This document shows positions 1-9,754 of a stretch of DNA of 64,000 nt, piece after piece. Made by a program: the position numbers and the translations under genes. The stretch spans positions 3,390,001-3,454,000 of the forward strand of contig NZ_CP042593.1 in assembly GCF_007995155.1 (NCBI RefSeq), in the 5' to 3' direction. Each line of letters opens with the position of its first letter. Position 1 is the first letter of the stretch. Source of the DNA: Cytobacillus dafuensis (GTDB lineage Bacteria > Bacillota > Bacilli > Bacillales > Cytobacillaceae). Below the pieces are notes generated by a model, which saw only the letters and a program-made list of their open reading frames with translations, had not been told where the DNA came from and made no database searches.

Positions 1-458
1 TTCCATCCTGTAATCATCCATATGATGCAATTTATAATTAGGTTAAAATACAGTAATAATGGACTATCAGGGTAGACACTTGAAAAAAATTCAACAGATG
101 CTAATAATATTATTAATGCTGCTACAAAAAGAGGAATTTGCAGTAAGATTCCTTTTCTAAAAAAGTAAAATGTGAATAAAATTGCAGTAAAAACAAATAA
201 AAGGGAAAAGGTCATTTGCAAAATAATAGACAATTCAGTAAAATGGATTAAAAACACGGACAATGGAATAAGAAGTAAAAAAAGGTAATGATTTTCCCAA
301 AAAAAATTTTTATTTTTACCTGAACCTTCCATTTCCTCCTGTTGATTTCCTTCTGTGTATAAAGCTAAAAGATAGTCACAATATTGTTCTGGAAGCAATC
401 GATTTTTTTTCCAATTGACAATTTCGTTAACGATGATCTTTTTTCTTGTTTCATTCAT
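1..458 (-). CDS. Membrane protein of unknown function, cut by the window edge
   Basis: The frame is open from an ATG at 458 to the window edge (152 codons seen, C-terminus missing). The N-terminus is polar and basic and carries a W-(x5)-LLPEQYCDYLLALY pattern that I remember at the start of many uncharacterised Bacillus membrane proteins. An acidic-to-basic linker (residues about 38-55) and at least three hydrophobic segments follow. It lies downstream of sigA and its terminator, on the same strand. No good Shine-Dalgarno site precedes the ATG. I do not recognise a function; the membrane location is inferred from the hydrophobic segments. Confidence 0.75.
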   Translation of the reverse strand, partial: MNETRKKIIVNEIVNWKKNRLLPEQYCDYLLALYTEGNQQEEMEGSGKNKNFFWENHYLFLLLIPLSVFLIHFTELSIILQMTFSLLFVFTAILFTFYFFRKGILLQIPLFVAALIILLASVEFFSSVYPDSPLLLYFNLIINCIIWMITGW

Positions 459-512
459 TTTTGCTTCACGTCCATTCTGGAAGTTAAAGATATTATGTAA
501 TTTCTTGAAAAT

Positions 513-552
513 AAAAAATAGTTTACCTCCATTGTAAGAAGTAAACTATTTT
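513..552 (-). terminator. Rho-independent terminator of sigA
   Basis: On the minus strand a 12-bp stem (AAAATAGTTTAC paired with GTAAACTATTTT) with a 14-nt loop is followed by a T-rich run. It starts 14 nt after the sigA stop codon and separates sigA from the membrane protein gene. Confidence 0.85.
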
Positions 553-566
553 CTGACAATCATTTT

Positions 567-1694
567 CTATTCTAAAAAGTCTTTTAGGCGCTTGCTTCTG
601 CTTGGATGTCTTAATTTGCGCAATGCTTTCGCTTCGATTTGACGAATACGCTCGCGAGTTACACCAAAGACTTTACCGACTTCCTCCAAAGTCCTTGTGC
701 GGCCATCATCAAGTCCAAAACGAAGACGAAGGACATTTTCTTCCCGATCGGTTAAAGTATCTAAAACATCCTCTAGCTGCTCTTTAAGAAGTTCGTATGC
801 AGCATGCTCTGATGGTGAAGTAGCATCTTGATCTTCAATAAAATCACCTAAATGGGAGTCATCTTCTTCTCCAATTGGTGTTTCTAATGAAACAGGCTCT
901 TGTGCAATTTTTAGTATTTCTCTTACTTTATCTGGTGTTAAATCCATATCTTCCGCAATTTCTTCAGGAGTTGGTTCTCGGCCTAAATCCTGAAGTAATT
1001 GACGCTGAACTCGAATCAATTTATTAATTGTTTCTACCATATGAACCGGGATTCTTATCGTTCTTGCTTGGTCAGCTATAGCTCTTGTAATAGCCTGTCG
1101 GATCCACCATGTAGCATAGGTACTAAATTTAAAGCCTTTTCTGTAATCAAATTTTTCAACTGCTTTTATTAGTCCCATATTCCCTTCCTGAATTAAATCT
1201 AGGAAAAGCATACCTCGACCTACATATCTTTTGGCAATACTGACGACTAAACGAAGGTTTGCTTCTGCAAGGCGTCTTTTCGCTTCTTCGTCACCATCTT
1301 CAATACGTTCCGCAAGAGAAATCTCTTCTTCTGCGGAAAGAAGATCAACACGGCCTATTTCTTTTAAATACATGCGTACAGGGTCATTTATTTTTACTCC
1401 CGGTGGTACACTTAAATCGTTTAAATCAAATTCTTCTTCACCTTTTGCTAATTCCTGTACATTCGGGTCAGCATCTTCATCATTGTCACCAATAAGCTCA
1501 ACACCTTGATCCCCAAGGAATTCATAAAACTCATCCATTTGATGAGAATCTAATTCAAAATGAGACAATTTTTCTGCAATATCATCATAGGCTAAAACAC
1601 CTGTCTTTTTCCCAGCTTCAGTTATTTGTTCTTTTACTTGATCTAGGGTCAATTCTGAATCAACTTCTTTTGATCGAGCTGATTTTTCAGCCAT
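567..1694 (-). CDS. sigA: Primary RNA polymerase sigma factor SigA (sigma-70 family)
   Basis: Housekeeping sigma factor that directs RNA polymerase to -10/-35 promoters. The product has 375 residues, close to the B. subtilis length of 371. Visible parts are an acidic N-terminal region 1.1, region 1.2 around [11 protein letters not shown], regions 2.1-2.4 with [19 protein letters not shown] and [13 protein letters not shown], region 3, and a region 4.2 helix-turn-helix around [18 protein letters not shown] near the C-terminus. The frame continues upstream to 1718, but the ATG at 1694 is preceded by a strong GGAGGGGG site, so I start there. It follows dnaG by about 48 nt, the conserved dnaG-sigA macromolecular synthesis pair. 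Confidence 0.97.
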   Translation of the reverse strand: MAEKSARSKEVDSELTLDQVKEQITEAGKKTGVLAYDDIAEKLSHFELDSHQMDEFYEFLGDQGVELIGDNDEDADPNVQELAKGEEEFDLNDLSVPPGVKINDPVRMYLKEIGRVDLLSAEEEISLAERIEDGDEEAKRRLAEANLRLVVSIAKRYVGRGMLFLDLIQEGNMGLIKAVEKFDYRKGFKFSTYATWWIRQAITRAIADQARTIRIPVHMVETINKLIRVQRQLLQDLGREPTPEEIAEDMDLTPDKVREILKIAQEPVSLETPIGEEDDSHLGDFIEDQDATSPSEHAAYELLKEQLEDVLDTLTDREENVLRLRFGLDDGRTRTLEEVGKVFGVTRERIRQIEAKALRKLRHPSRSKRLKDFLE

Positions 1695-1742
1695 ATGGCC
1701 CCCTCCTTCCAAAGTCACGACAATCCTTACATAATTAACTAT

Positions 1743-3551
1743 CTATAGAGACTTGCGCAATTGAATTATTTCCATTGCGATTAAGGCTGCCTCCGCAAAA
1801 TCACTTCGCCGTTCCGCTTCCTTCTGTTCAATCATTTTTTCTTTTATCTTTAACATTTTTGGATAATTAAACACCTGTTTAAGATAATCACTTAATTCTT
1901 GCTCGCTAATTTCTTCGTTTATACTCATCATTTCAATATCAGCAACAACCCGTTTAAGCTTTTCATCATTAATATAATTGATAAAAGCACTCGGATCAGG
2001 TGAATGCCCATTTTCATAATAACCTAATAAGTAAGTAATAATTGCTTGATGTTCATCAATATTAAAAGTGTTACCCTGTAGCAAATCTTGCACTTTAAAA
2101 GCAATATCGCTGTTTTGTAGCATATGTGCAATAAGCCTTCTTTCAGCTGTATAAAAAGCAGGATTAAGCTGCTTTGTTTGTTTCGTTAGAAGGAGCTTTT
2201 TATTTGCCGCTTTTCCACTTTCCCCTTTATTCTTCCGTCTGTCTGAAAGATAAATTTGTTTCTCTTGCTCTTTAAGAGCATCTAACGAAAGCGAAAACTC
2301 GTCTGCTAGCTGTCGCAAATAAAAGTCTTTTTCAACTGCTTTATCCAGCTTGCTAATTTCCGTTAATACTTCTTCGATATAAGAAAGCCGATCTCCTTCA
2401 TGTTGCAGTTTTTTTCCCCTGCGATAGTATAATAACTTAAAAGCCATTAGTGTGACACTTGCATCAATCACCTCATGGCGGAACCTTTCTGGACCAAATT
2501 TTTTAATGTAATCATCGGGATCTAGTCCATCAGGCATTACTGCTATTCTTACAGAGCAGTCTGCATGTGATAGCATACTTGCAGCTCTAAAAGCTGCTTC
2601 AATTCCAGCATTGTCTGAATCATAGCAAATGGTGACTGACTGCACATTCCGCTTTAATACGGAAACATGATCTTCCGTTAAAGAAGTTCCCATTGTGCCA
2701 ACACCGTTTTCAACTCCAGCAAGATCTGCAGATATTACATCAGCAAAGCCTTCAAAAAGTACTGCATGCTGAAATTTTTTTATTTGAGGTCTTGCTAAAT
2801 GAAAATTGTATAAAATTTTACTTTTATTAAAGATTGGCGTCTCAGGACTGTTTAAATATTTGGGCTCGTCGTCCCCTAGTGATCTTCCTGAAAAGGCAAT
2901 CGTATTACCACTTCGATCAAAAATAGGAAACATAATTCGATTACGAAAGCGATCAAAATAACTGCCATCTTTTTCACGTCTTATGATCAAACCTGCTTTT
3001 TCAATAATTTCTAAAGGGAATTTCCTTTTTGTTAAAAACTTGAAAACAAAATCCCATGATTGTAGAGAATAACCGATTTGAAATTTTTCAATGGATTCCA
3101 TTGTAAATCCTCTTCCAAGCAAATATTCTAATGCATGCTCGCCATCTTTTGTATTTACAAGAAGATGATGGTAAAATTTACGTAATACTTCATGAGCATC
3201 AAGCATGTGTTGAATATCTGGAGAAACTTGCTTTTGTGCTGCTATTGGGGTAAGGTTATCAAGCTTTATATTACCTTTTTGAGCTAGTTTGACAGCAGCT
3301 TCTTGGAATGAATATCCTTCAAGATCCATTAAAAATGAGAAAGCATTTCCACCTGCACCACAGCCAAAACAGTGATAGATCTGCTTATCTGGTGAAACAG
3401 AAAAAGACGGTGTGTTCTCTCCATGAAAAGGGCATAGACCAAAATAATTTCGTCCTTGCTTTTTTAATTGTACATAGTCGCTAATAATATCAACAATATC
3501 GACAGCTTGCCGAATTTCATTCACTTTCTCCTCGGCGATGCGCTCTGCCAT
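1743..3551 (-). CDS. dnaG: DNA primase DnaG
   Basis: Makes RNA primers for replication and works with the replicative helicase. The 602-residue product has the N-terminal zinc-ribbon (CPFH at about residue 42, later HCFGCG), the primase core, and the TOPRIM metal site (FEGFADVI, then CYDSDNAG). The C-terminal third is the helicase-binding region. The frame is open to 3608, but that extension runs into a repeat element. The ATG at 3551 (MAERIAEEKVNEIRQ) has a GGAG upstream and matches the usual family N-terminus. It lies in the sigA operon, separated from the broken yqxD by repeat A1. Confidence 0.96.
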   Translation of the reverse strand: MAERIAEEKVNEIRQAVDIVDIISDYVQLKKQGRNYFGLCPFHGENTPSFSVSPDKQIYHCFGCGAGGNAFSFLMDLEGYSFQEAAVKLAQKGNIKLDNLTPIAAQKQVSPDIQHMLDAHEVLRKFYHHLLVNTKDGEHALEYLLGRGFTMESIEKFQIGYSLQSWDFVFKFLTKRKFPLEIIEKAGLIIRREKDGSYFDRFRNRIMFPIFDRSGNTIAFSGRSLGDDEPKYLNSPETPIFNKSKILYNFHLARPQIKKFQHAVLFEGFADVISADLAGVENGVGTMGTSLTEDHVSVLKRNVQSVTICYDSDNAGIEAAFRAASMLSHADCSVRIAVMPDGLDPDDYIKKFGPERFRHEVIDASVTLMAFKLLYYRRGKKLQHEGDRLSYIEEVLTEISKLDKAVEKDFYLRQLADEFSLSLDALKEQEKQIYLSDRRKNKGESGKAANKKLLLTKQTKQLNPAFYTAERRLIAHMLQNSDIAFKVQDLLQGNTFNIDEHQAIITYLLGYYENGHSPDPSAFINYINDEKLKRVVADIEMMSINEEISEQELSDYLKQVFNYPKMLKIKEKMIEQKEAERRSDFAEAALIAMEIIQLRKSL

Positions 3552-3570
3552 GGAAACAACTCCAATAATT

Positions 3571-3750
3571 AGAAAAGCGTAAGCGCCTTGCCCACCCCCG
3601 ACAAGCACAAGACGAGCCTCACGGAAAGGTGTTCTTTACCTTTCTGGGAGGATTGGCTTGTGACCTCGAGGTCGACAAAAACGCGACGTCCTGTCGCATT
3701 GTCAACACTAGCACGTCCTGTACGTCGGGGGTAGGCGCTGTAGCTAGACA
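3571..3750. repeat. Repeat family A, copy A1
   Basis: Intergenic repeat starting AGAAAAGCG and ending GCGCTGTAGCTAGACA. It contains an inner hairpin (AAAGGTGTTCTTTACCTTT) and, at 3683-3727, a pair of mini-hairpins (GCGACGTCCTGTCGC, then GTCCTGTAC). It lacks the approximately 60-nt insert that copies A2 and A3 carry after GCGCCTT. Related copies: 9491-9718 and 28999-29179. Confidence 0.85.
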
Positions 3751-3785
3751 CTCAGAAAGCTTTTCAAATAGTATTTCTATAAAAG

Positions 3786-4228
3786 TCAGCGTTTTCCTTC
3801 AAATTTCGACAAAATCTTGGTCAATTCCTTCACAAACCTTAAACGATCTTCCCGACTGTAAGGCTTTGGACCTTTGCCATATATCCCCCTTCGCCGCGCC
3901 TTTGAAGATAAATATCGCATATCAAGTGCGGTGTGATTTTCCTTTTCCTCGTATAAAATCCCCTTCGGAGAAAGGACATAAACTCCTTTGAGTAAAAGTG
4001 TAGATGCTAATCCAATATCTTGCGTAATAACAATATCGGAAGGTAATGCATGATTCATAATAAATAAATCAACTTTCTCTTTTCTTGAGTCAACAAATTT
4101 CCACTTAGCCACAATTAAATCATTTTTCATAGGGCATAGGAGGCAATGAATATTACTTCTACAGAATTCTTATTGTTTATTTCGACAATATTCTCCTTTA
4201 CAGGACATGATTCTGCATCAATAAAATT
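3786..4228 (-). pseudogene. yqxD: Frameshifted yqxD remnant (UPF0178/DUF188, YaiI/YqxD family)
   Basis: The C-terminal part (4130 to 3786, 114 codons) is clearly YqxD: IMNHALPSDIVITQDIGLAS and RRRGIYGKGPKP. The family N-terminus is in another frame at 4222-4133, reading FIDAESCPVKE...VEVIFIASYA, and then hits a stop at 4129-4127, one base out of register with the C-terminal part. In the N-terminal frame a TAA at 4231-4229 also precedes the first family residues and no start codon remains. One extra T in the T-run near 4227 would restore that junction. At least two indels therefore separate it from a working gene. It keeps the expected place upstream of dnaG-sigA. Sequencing error is possible but less likely with several lesions. 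Confidence 0.8.
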
Positions 4229-4249
4229 TTAGGATTGCCTAATGTTCTA

Positions 4250-4576
4250 ATAATTCTACATCACTCCACATATTCCTTCTTTCTAAAAACAACTTTTGAC
4301 TTTAGTGTATAAACACTAAAAAGCTGTACTATGTTAGAAGGGGGTTTATGTCGAATTTTTTTCAGGTCGTGCCCTTGACTTCTCACAATAAATAGTTTAT
4401 TCGTTCATACTGAACTCTAAACCTAATCTATAACATTTTTATCACAATTTTTTATTATAGTATAAAATAATTTGAATATCTATTGTTTTTATCATTTTTT
4501 ATCGTTATACAATCATTTTTCTTTAACAAAAGGAAGAATTCTGAAACTTCTGATACTATTTCCCCCAAAAAGAAAA
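4250..4576. other. AT-rich intergenic stretch without a recognised gene
   Basis: About 330 nt between the yqxD remnant and the ppsR terminator. It is very AT-rich, with no ORF carrying a credible ribosome binding site. A short palindrome (TTTAGTGTATAAACACTAAA) lies at about 4301-4320. The promoter for dnaG-sigA may lie here on the minus strand, but I could not pick a convincing -35/-10 pair. Confidence 0.5.
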
Positions 4577-4578
4577 AT

Positions 4579-4600
4579 GCACATAATTCAAATTATGTGC
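4579..4600 (-). terminator. Terminator of ppsR
   Basis: A 10-bp stem (GCACATAATT with AATTATGTGC) overlaps the ppsR stop codon and is followed on the minus strand by TTTTTCTTTTT. Confidence 0.85.
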
Positions 4601-5418
4601 TAGCTTTTCGGAAAGCTTTTGTGATATTGATTTAATATTAAGTTGGCTGTTTCTTCCACTGCTTTATTTGTAACATCAATGACAGGACAATTTATTTTAT
4701 TTACAATGCTTTCGAAATATTTGATTTCTTCTTTAATTCTCTCAATATTTGCGTAGCTGGCATTGTCGCTTAATCCTAAAGAAATTAGACGTTCCCTGCG
4801 AATATTATTTAGCTTCTCAGGGCTAATTTTTAATCCAAAGCATTTTTCAGGACGAACAAGATATAATTCTTCTGGAGGATCTACCTCTGGTACTAAAGGA
4901 ACGTTCGCAACTTTAAGCCTTTTATGTGCCAGATATTGTGAAAGTGGGGTTTTTGATGTTCTTGATACACCGACAAGCACTATATCCGCCTTTAGTATCC
5001 CCCTTGGGTCGCGTCCATCATCATATTTTACTGCAAATTCAATCGCTTCGATTTTTTTGAAATAATCCTCATCAAGCTTTCTAACCAAGCCAGGTTCAAA
5101 AAGAGGGGTTTTTCCGTATAAATGCTGGATTTGATCCATTAACGGACCGATAATATCAAAAGCATATATTCCTTCTTTTAAAGCCTTTTCATTGATATAT
5201 TGACGTATGTCTGGCTTAACAAGTGTATAAACAATCATACCTTGATCTAATTTCGCCAATGAAATAACTTCGTCAATATGCATTTTGTCTTCTACGTATG
5301 GAAAACGTTTTATCGTAACTCCATTGCCATTAAATTGACTCACTGCTGCTTTAGTAACAAGTTCTGCTGTCTCCCCTACAGAGTCAGATACTACATAGAT
5401 GATTGGCTTATTTGTCAT
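4600..5418 (-). CDS. ppsR: Pyruvate, phosphate dikinase/PEP synthase regulatory protein (DUF299)
   Basis: Bifunctional ADP-dependent kinase and phosphorylase family that controls pyruvate, phosphate dikinase or PEP synthase by reversible phosphorylation. The 272-residue product has the typical N-terminus [14 protein letters not shown] and the family P-loop-like [15 protein letters not shown] near residue 151. It lies directly downstream of ccpN (30 nt gap), the order found in B. subtilis (yqfL next to yqzB). This links it to control of the pyruvate/PEP step in gluconeogenesis. The target enzyme is not in this window. Confidence 0.93.
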   Translation of the reverse strand: MTNKPIIYVVSDSVGETAELVTKAAVSQFNGNGVTIKRFPYVEDKMHIDEVISLAKLDQGMIVYTLVKPDIRQYINEKALKEGIYAFDIIGPLMDQIQHLYGKTPLFEPGLVRKLDEDYFKKIEAIEFAVKYDDGRDPRGILKADIVLVGVSRTSKTPLSQYLAHKRLKVANVPLVPEVDPPEELYLVRPEKCFGLKISPEKLNNIRRERLISLGLSDNASYANIERIKEEIKYFESIVNKINCPVIDVTNKAVEETANLILNQYHKSFPKS

Positions 5419-5448
5419 TCCTTAATACCATCTCCTCTGTTCATTTAC

Positions 5449-6081
5449 TTAATTATCTTCTGCAAGGGCAAGAAATGCCTTTGTTAGATTTGTTTTTGTA
5501 ATCCTGCCAATCACTTCAAAACCTTTTTCCGTTTTTTTCACAATTGGCAAAGCATCAATTTGTTTCTCGATCAGCTTTTTCGCGACGTCAATTACTAAGT
5601 CCTCTTTTTCACACATCGTGATATTAGGCATCCTCGTCATAATAATATTTACTGGTATGTTCGTCAATTCTTGTTTACCAATGCTCGCACGCAATAGATC
5701 TTTCCTTGATAGAACCCCAACAAGTAATGTTGCTTGATCAACAACGAATAATGTCCCTACATCCTCTAAAAACATCGTACAAATCGCATCATAAACAGAT
5801 ACATTCTCATGTACAACTACGGGTATAGATTGATAATTTTTTACGTACAGTTTATTTAGATTCTCTGTAAGGAGCTGTGTGCCTGATTTTCCCGTGTAAA
5901 AATACCCCACTCGTGGTCTAGCATCTAAATATCCAGCCATTGTAAGAATGGCCAAATCTGGTCTTAGAGTAGCTCGCGTTAAATTCAATCTTTCCGCAAT
6001 ATTTTCACCAGTAATAGGACCGTTCTCTTTTACAATCTCTAGTATTGTTTCCTGCCTTTTATTTAATTCGATCGTCCTCAC
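5449..6081 (-). CDS. ccpN: CcpN-type repressor of gluconeogenic genes (HTH plus two CBS domains)
   Basis: Represses gapB and pckA on glucose in B. subtilis. An N-terminal winged helix (NKRQETILEIVKENGPITGENIAERL, then LTRATLRPDLAIL) is followed by two CBS domains (from about residues 80 and 145) that could sense adenine nucleotides. The frame is open to a TTG at 6102, but those bases (AGAAAAGCGCAAGCG on the plus strand) are the edge of a family A repeat and carry no ribosome site. I chose the GTG at 6081, which gives VRTIELNKRQ like the B. subtilis protein. The AAGGTGG just upstream is unusually close, so the exact start is unsure. Confidence 0.9.
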   Translation of the reverse strand: MRTIELNKRQETILEIVKENGPITGENIAERLNLTRATLRPDLAILTMAGYLDARPRVGYFYTGKSGTQLLTENLNKLYVKNYQSIPVVVHENVSVYDAICTMFLEDVGTLFVVDQATLLVGVLSRKDLLRASIGKQELTNIPVNIIMTRMPNITMCEKEDLVIDVAKKLIEKQIDALPIVKKTEKGFEVIGRITKTNLTKAFLALAEDN

Positions 6082-6090
6082 CACCTTAAT

Positions 6091-6105
6091 AGAAAAGCGC
6101 AAGCG
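6091..6105. repeat. Family A repeat remnant at the 5' end of ccpN
   Basis: AGAAAAGCGCAAGCG is identical in type to the left end of family A repeats. Only this edge is left, directly abutting the ccpN translation start. Confidence 0.55.
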
Positions 6106-6176
6106 AAAAATGACATACTATTATAGATTTATTATATACTATTTAAAATAAATGAAAAGATTTACTGTATATAAAT

Positions 6177-6202
6177 GAGCCTGTCAATTTTAAGACAGGC
6201 TC
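6177..6202 (-). terminator. Terminator of glyQS
   Basis: A 9-bp stem (GAGCCTGTC with GACAGGCTC) lies 45 nt after the glyS stop codon. The minus-strand tail (ATTTATATA) is only moderately T-rich. Confidence 0.7.
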
Positions 6203-6246
6203 ATGATAATAATACTTTTTTTATATAGTTTAAGCAAAAATTAAGC

Positions 6247-8319
6247 TCACTTCACAATAATCTCGTTAACATTTGCAAATTTCCTAATAATGTGTGCGAG
6301 CATAACCATCTGGTTTAACCTATTTTCACGAACTTCTTTATTGTCAGCCATAACCATTGTATGATCAAAGTATTCATCAATTTCTTGTTTTAGAGAAATG
6401 AGCTGTTCATATGAAACGCTTTCTGAAATTTTCTCTTCCATCTTTTCGCTTATATGCACGTATTTATTATAAAGATTTTTTTCGTATTCATTTTCAAATA
6501 AATCTCTATTAATCTCTCCTGCAATCTCTGCTTTAGATGAAATATTTAAAACACGGCTTAATGCTTCCATATTTTCTTTAAAGCCGTCATCATTCTTCCT
6601 TGCTTCAAGAACTTCTGCTCTTTTTACTAGTGATGGTAAAGATCCAATTTCATTACCCAATACAGCTTCAATTAAATCATATCTCACTCGTTTTTCTTGA
6701 AGAATATGCTTTATTCTAAGCTTAAAGAATGCAACAATTTCTTTTGCAATCTCATCTTTAGATTTTTTGGTGATACCAGCTTCTTCAATTTGTATTAATG
6801 CAGATCCAATAAGCCATTCTAATTCAATTTCCCAGTCTTTATTTAAAAGTGTTTGGACAATTCCTGTTGCTTGACGTCTTAGTGCATAAGGGTCTTGGGA
6901 ACCGCTTGGTATAATGCCAATTGCGAAACAGGATGCAATTGTATCCATTTTCTCCGCAATTGATAGCGCCGCTCCTACATGACTGCTAGGAGTATGATCA
7001 TCCGCATTCCTTGGCATATAATGTTCGTTGATCGCCTTAGCTACTGCTTCCTTTTCACCTTTTTGCAGAGCATATTTTTCTCCCATATAGCCTTGTAATT
7101 CAGGGAACTCATATACCATATTAGTAACAAGATCGAATTTTGAAATCTCGGCAGCTCTGTCAGCAACAGTTTTATCTTCTATGCTAAAATCAAGTTTTTC
7201 AGCCATTTCATTCGTTAGCTTCCGAACACGGTTAACTTTCTCAGCTAAAGTCCCAATTTCTTCATGGTAGACGATCGTTTTTAACTTAGCAAGTGAAGAT
7301 TCTATTTCCGTTTTTTGATCTTCTTTATAAAAGAAATCAGCATCTGATAGTCTTGCTCTTAATACCTTTTCATTTCCTTTTGCTACTTTTTCTAAATGTT
7401 CATGTCCTCCATTTCGTACAGTAACAAAGAAGGGTAAAAGCTTGCCATCGTGTGATTTTACAGGAAAATAGCGTTGATGCTCTTTCATTGATGTAATAAG
7501 AACTTCTTCAGGAAGTACTAAGAATTCTTCTTCAAAACGGCCGAATAGAGCAGTTGGATATTCAACAAGATTTGTAACCTCTTCTAGTAACTCCTCATCA
7601 ATTGGAATAACCCAATTGTTTTCTTCTTCGATTTTAACCAACTGGGATCGAATAGCATTCTTTCTTTCTTCTGGGTTAACAATAACATATTGTCCAAGAA
7701 GAGCTTTTTCATAGTCCTTTGGCTCATTTATTTCAATTTTGCTTCCAAGGAAACGATGTCCAAGCGTCCAATTAGCGGTTTCCACCGTTGTAATTGAAAA
7801 TGGCATAACCTCACTGCCATATAAAGCTAACAACCATTTGATAGGACGTATAAAGCGAAGATCCTTATCTGCCCATTTCATATTTTTTGGGAATGTCAAG
7901 CTTGTAATAATTTGTTGTAATTCAGGCAATAAAGATTTCGTTTCTTGCCCTTTAATAAATTTTTTCACATGAACATACTCAATACCATTAATCTCTTTAA
8001 AAAAGATATCTTCAACGCTAGCTCCTTGACCACGGCAGAATCCTATTGCTGCTTTTGTCCATTCCCCGTTTTCATCGACAGCTATTTTTCTAGCTGGACC
8101 TTTTGCTTCTTCATGAATGTCTTCTTGAGCTTCAACCACTCCCTCTACTAGTACCGCTAAACGACGTGGAGAGGAGAAAGCTTTAATATTCTCAAATGAA
8201 ATTTTCTTTTCCATCATCCAAGCTTGGATTTTGTCTGAAAGCTGATCCATTGAATTCGTTACAAATCTTGCGGGCATTTCTTCTAAGCCAATTTCTAAAA
8301 GGAGCTCTCTTTTAGTCAC
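6247..8319 (-). CDS. glyS: Glycyl-tRNA synthetase beta subunit
   Basis: Beta subunit of the heterotetrameric (alpha2-beta2) bacterial glycyl-tRNA synthetase; it contributes to tRNA binding. The 690-residue product begins [15 protein letters not shown], the hallmark of the family, and has the inner motifs [21 protein letters not shown] and [10 protein letters not shown]. The start is a GTG at 8319 with GGAGGAAATGGACC before it. The gene overlaps the glyQ end by 8 nt, so translation is probably coupled. Expression depends on the glycine T-box upstream of glyQ. Confidence 0.97.
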   Translation of the reverse strand: MTKRELLLEIGLEEMPARFVTNSMDQLSDKIQAWMMEKKISFENIKAFSSPRRLAVLVEGVVEAQEDIHEEAKGPARKIAVDENGEWTKAAIGFCRGQGASVEDIFFKEINGIEYVHVKKFIKGQETKSLLPELQQIITSLTFPKNMKWADKDLRFIRPIKWLLALYGSEVMPFSITTVETANWTLGHRFLGSKIEINEPKDYEKALLGQYVIVNPEERKNAIRSQLVKIEEENNWVIPIDEELLEEVTNLVEYPTALFGRFEEEFLVLPEEVLITSMKEHQRYFPVKSHDGKLLPFFVTVRNGGHEHLEKVAKGNEKVLRARLSDADFFYKEDQKTEIESSLAKLKTIVYHEEIGTLAEKVNRVRKLTNEMAEKLDFSIEDKTVADRAAEISKFDLVTNMVYEFPELQGYMGEKYALQKGEKEAVAKAINEHYMPRNADDHTPSSHVGAALSIAEKMDTIASCFAIGIIPSGSQDPYALRRQATGIVQTLLNKDWEIELEWLIGSALIQIEEAGITKKSKDEIAKEIVAFFKLRIKHILQEKRVRYDLIEAVLGNEIGSLPSLVKRAEVLEARKNDDGFKENMEALSRVLNISSKAEIAGEINRDLFENEYEKNLYNKYVHISEKMEEKISESVSYEQLISLKQEIDEYFDHTMVMADNKEVRENRLNQMVMLAHIIRKFANVNEIIVK

Positions 8320-9202
8320 GGTCCATTTCCTCCTTTGACTGTAAAATCGGGAATCCTAATTTTTCACGTTCTTCATAAAAGGTCTTTGCAATCTTTCTCG
8401 CAAGGTTTCGACAGCGACCAATATATCCTGTTCTTTCTGTTACTGATATAGCCCCTCTTGCATCTAAAAGGTTAAATACATGAGAGCATTTCAATACATA
8501 GTCATAAGCAGGATGGACTAGTCCTTCCTCCATTTGGCGATGTGCTTCTTTCTCGTAAATATTAAAGAGATTAAATAACATTTCTTGATCGGATGTTTCA
8601 AATGTATATTTTGAATGCTCGTATTCTGGCTGCAGGAATATATCTCTTACCGTAAAACCATTTGTCCATTCAAGATCAAAGACATTTTCTTTTTCCTGAA
8701 TGTACGAGGCAAGACGCTCAATTCCATAAGTAATTTCAACTGACACAGGCTTACACTCGATGCCTCCAACTTGCTGGAAATAAGTAAACTGAGTAATTTC
8801 CATCCCGTCTAGCCATACTTCCCATCCTAGTCCTGCACAGCCTAGTGATGGATTTTCCCAGTTGTCCTCAACAAAACGAATATCATGCTCTAACGGATTA
8901 ATACCAAGTGCTCGTAAAGAGTCTAAATACATTTCTTGAATATTATCCGGTGATGGCTTCATAATCACTTGAAATTGATGATGCTGATAAAGACGATTGG
9001 GGTTCTCACCGTAACGGCCATCCGCGGGACGACGGGACGGTTCCACATATGCCACATTCCATGGCTCTGGCCCTATTGCCCGCAGAAACGAATAAGGGCT
9101 CATCGTTCCCGCTCCTTTTTCCACATCATAGGCCTGCATTAATATACAACCGTAATCAGACCAGTGCTTTTGTAAAGTTAATATCATGTTTTGAATATTC
9201 AT
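8312..9202 (-). CDS. glyQ: Glycyl-tRNA synthetase alpha subunit
   Basis: Catalytic alpha subunit that activates glycine and charges tRNA-Gly. The 296-residue product carries the class II core: [50 protein letters not shown] and [19 protein letters not shown]. The frame is open to 9211; the ATG at 9202 has AGAGGTG six bases upstream and gives the usual [11 protein letters not shown] start. It is controlled by the T-box leader at 9240-9470. Confidence 0.97.
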   Translation of the reverse strand: MNIQNMILTLQKHWSDYGCILMQAYDVEKGAGTMSPYSFLRAIGPEPWNVAYVEPSRRPADGRYGENPNRLYQHHQFQVIMKPSPDNIQEMYLDSLRALGINPLEHDIRFVEDNWENPSLGCAGLGWEVWLDGMEITQFTYFQQVGGIECKPVSVEITYGIERLASYIQEKENVFDLEWTNGFTVRDIFLQPEYEHSKYTFETSDQEMLFNLFNIYEKEAHRQMEEGLVHPAYDYVLKCSHVFNLLDARGAISVTERTGYIGRCRNLARKIAKTFYEEREKLGFPILQSKEEMDRD

Positions 9203-9239
9203 ACAGCACACCTCTTATTAGATTTTTTTTACTAAAAAC

Positions 9240-9470
9240 AAAAAACTCCCGTCCCTATGCATGAAGCATAGGGACGAGAGTTAACCCGCGGTTCCACCCT
9301 ATTTGCTGCAATCTGAAATAGCAGCCACCTTATTAACATGTTGCTCAAGAGCGCCTTCCTTAACATTTAATTCCCTAGCTTACACTGTCCTAGGTTCGCT
9401 TTAATTAAGAGAGTTAAGTACTCTTCTCCATCCATGCAACTATTAGATTTAATAATTTGAATCTTAGACG
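9240..9470 (-). promoter_or_regulatory. Glycine T-box riboswitch of glyQS
   Basis: On the minus strand, stem I (from about 9450) carries the AGTACTT S-turn strand and a GTGTAAGC segment like that of the B. subtilis glyQS leader. A GGC specifier candidate at 9355-9353 lies in GGAAGGCGCTCTTGAGC. The T-box proper AGGGTGGAACCGCGGGTT is at 9299-9282. It is followed by a terminator hairpin (GTCCCTATGC with GCATAGGGAC) and a T-run at 9240-9270. Uncharged tRNA-Gly would stabilise the antiterminator. The GGC assignment is by alignment from memory. Confidence 0.93.
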
Positions 9471-9490
9471 AAACAAAAATAAATGTCAAG

Positions 9491-9718
9491 AAGAAATGCG
9501 CAAGCGCCTTCGGAACAATCAAAGGCAATTGTTCCTGCGATGAGAACTCGCAGGAGCATTCCTTTGTGCTCACCCCCGACAAGCATAAGACAGGCCAACA
9601 GGAAGGTTTCTCTTTAACCTTCTTGGCGGACTGGCTTATGATCTAAAACGCGACGTCCTGTCGCATTGTCGATACTAGTACGTCCTTGTACGTCGGGGGT
9701 AGGCGCTGGAGCTAGACA
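9491..9718. repeat. Repeat family A, copy A2
   Basis: Left end AAGAAATGCGCAAGCGCC, right end GCGCTGGAGCTAGACA. It holds an approximately 60-nt insert at 9511-9570 (GGAACAATC...GATTGTTCC-like hairpin, TGCGATG, CATTCCTTTGTGCT) and the double mini-hairpin module at 9650-9694 (GCGACGTCCTGTCGC and GTACGTCCTTGTAC). It lies directly upstream of the glyQS T-box. Confidence 0.88.
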
Positions 9719-9754
9719 TTTCACTAATTCGAGAAAAGTTAAACTTTATCTTTT

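Noticed and set aside
1231..1509. Plus-strand ORFs opposite sigA
   Set aside because: Shadows of the sigA coding strand: low-complexity Ser/Arg-rich product and no ribosome site.
1695..1718. Longer SigA starting at 1718
   Set aside because: The extra codons encode the ribosome site of the ATG at 1694 and are not found in the family.
3629..3991. 120-codon plus-strand ORF across repeat A1 and the yqxD remnant
   Set aside because: It starts in repeat sequence, runs antisense to the YqxD-coding region and has no known family features.
3571..9718. Regularly spaced short repeats as a CRISPR array
   Set aside because: Repeats are few, far apart, differ in length and have internal hairpins. There are no direct repeats with unique spacers and no cas genes.
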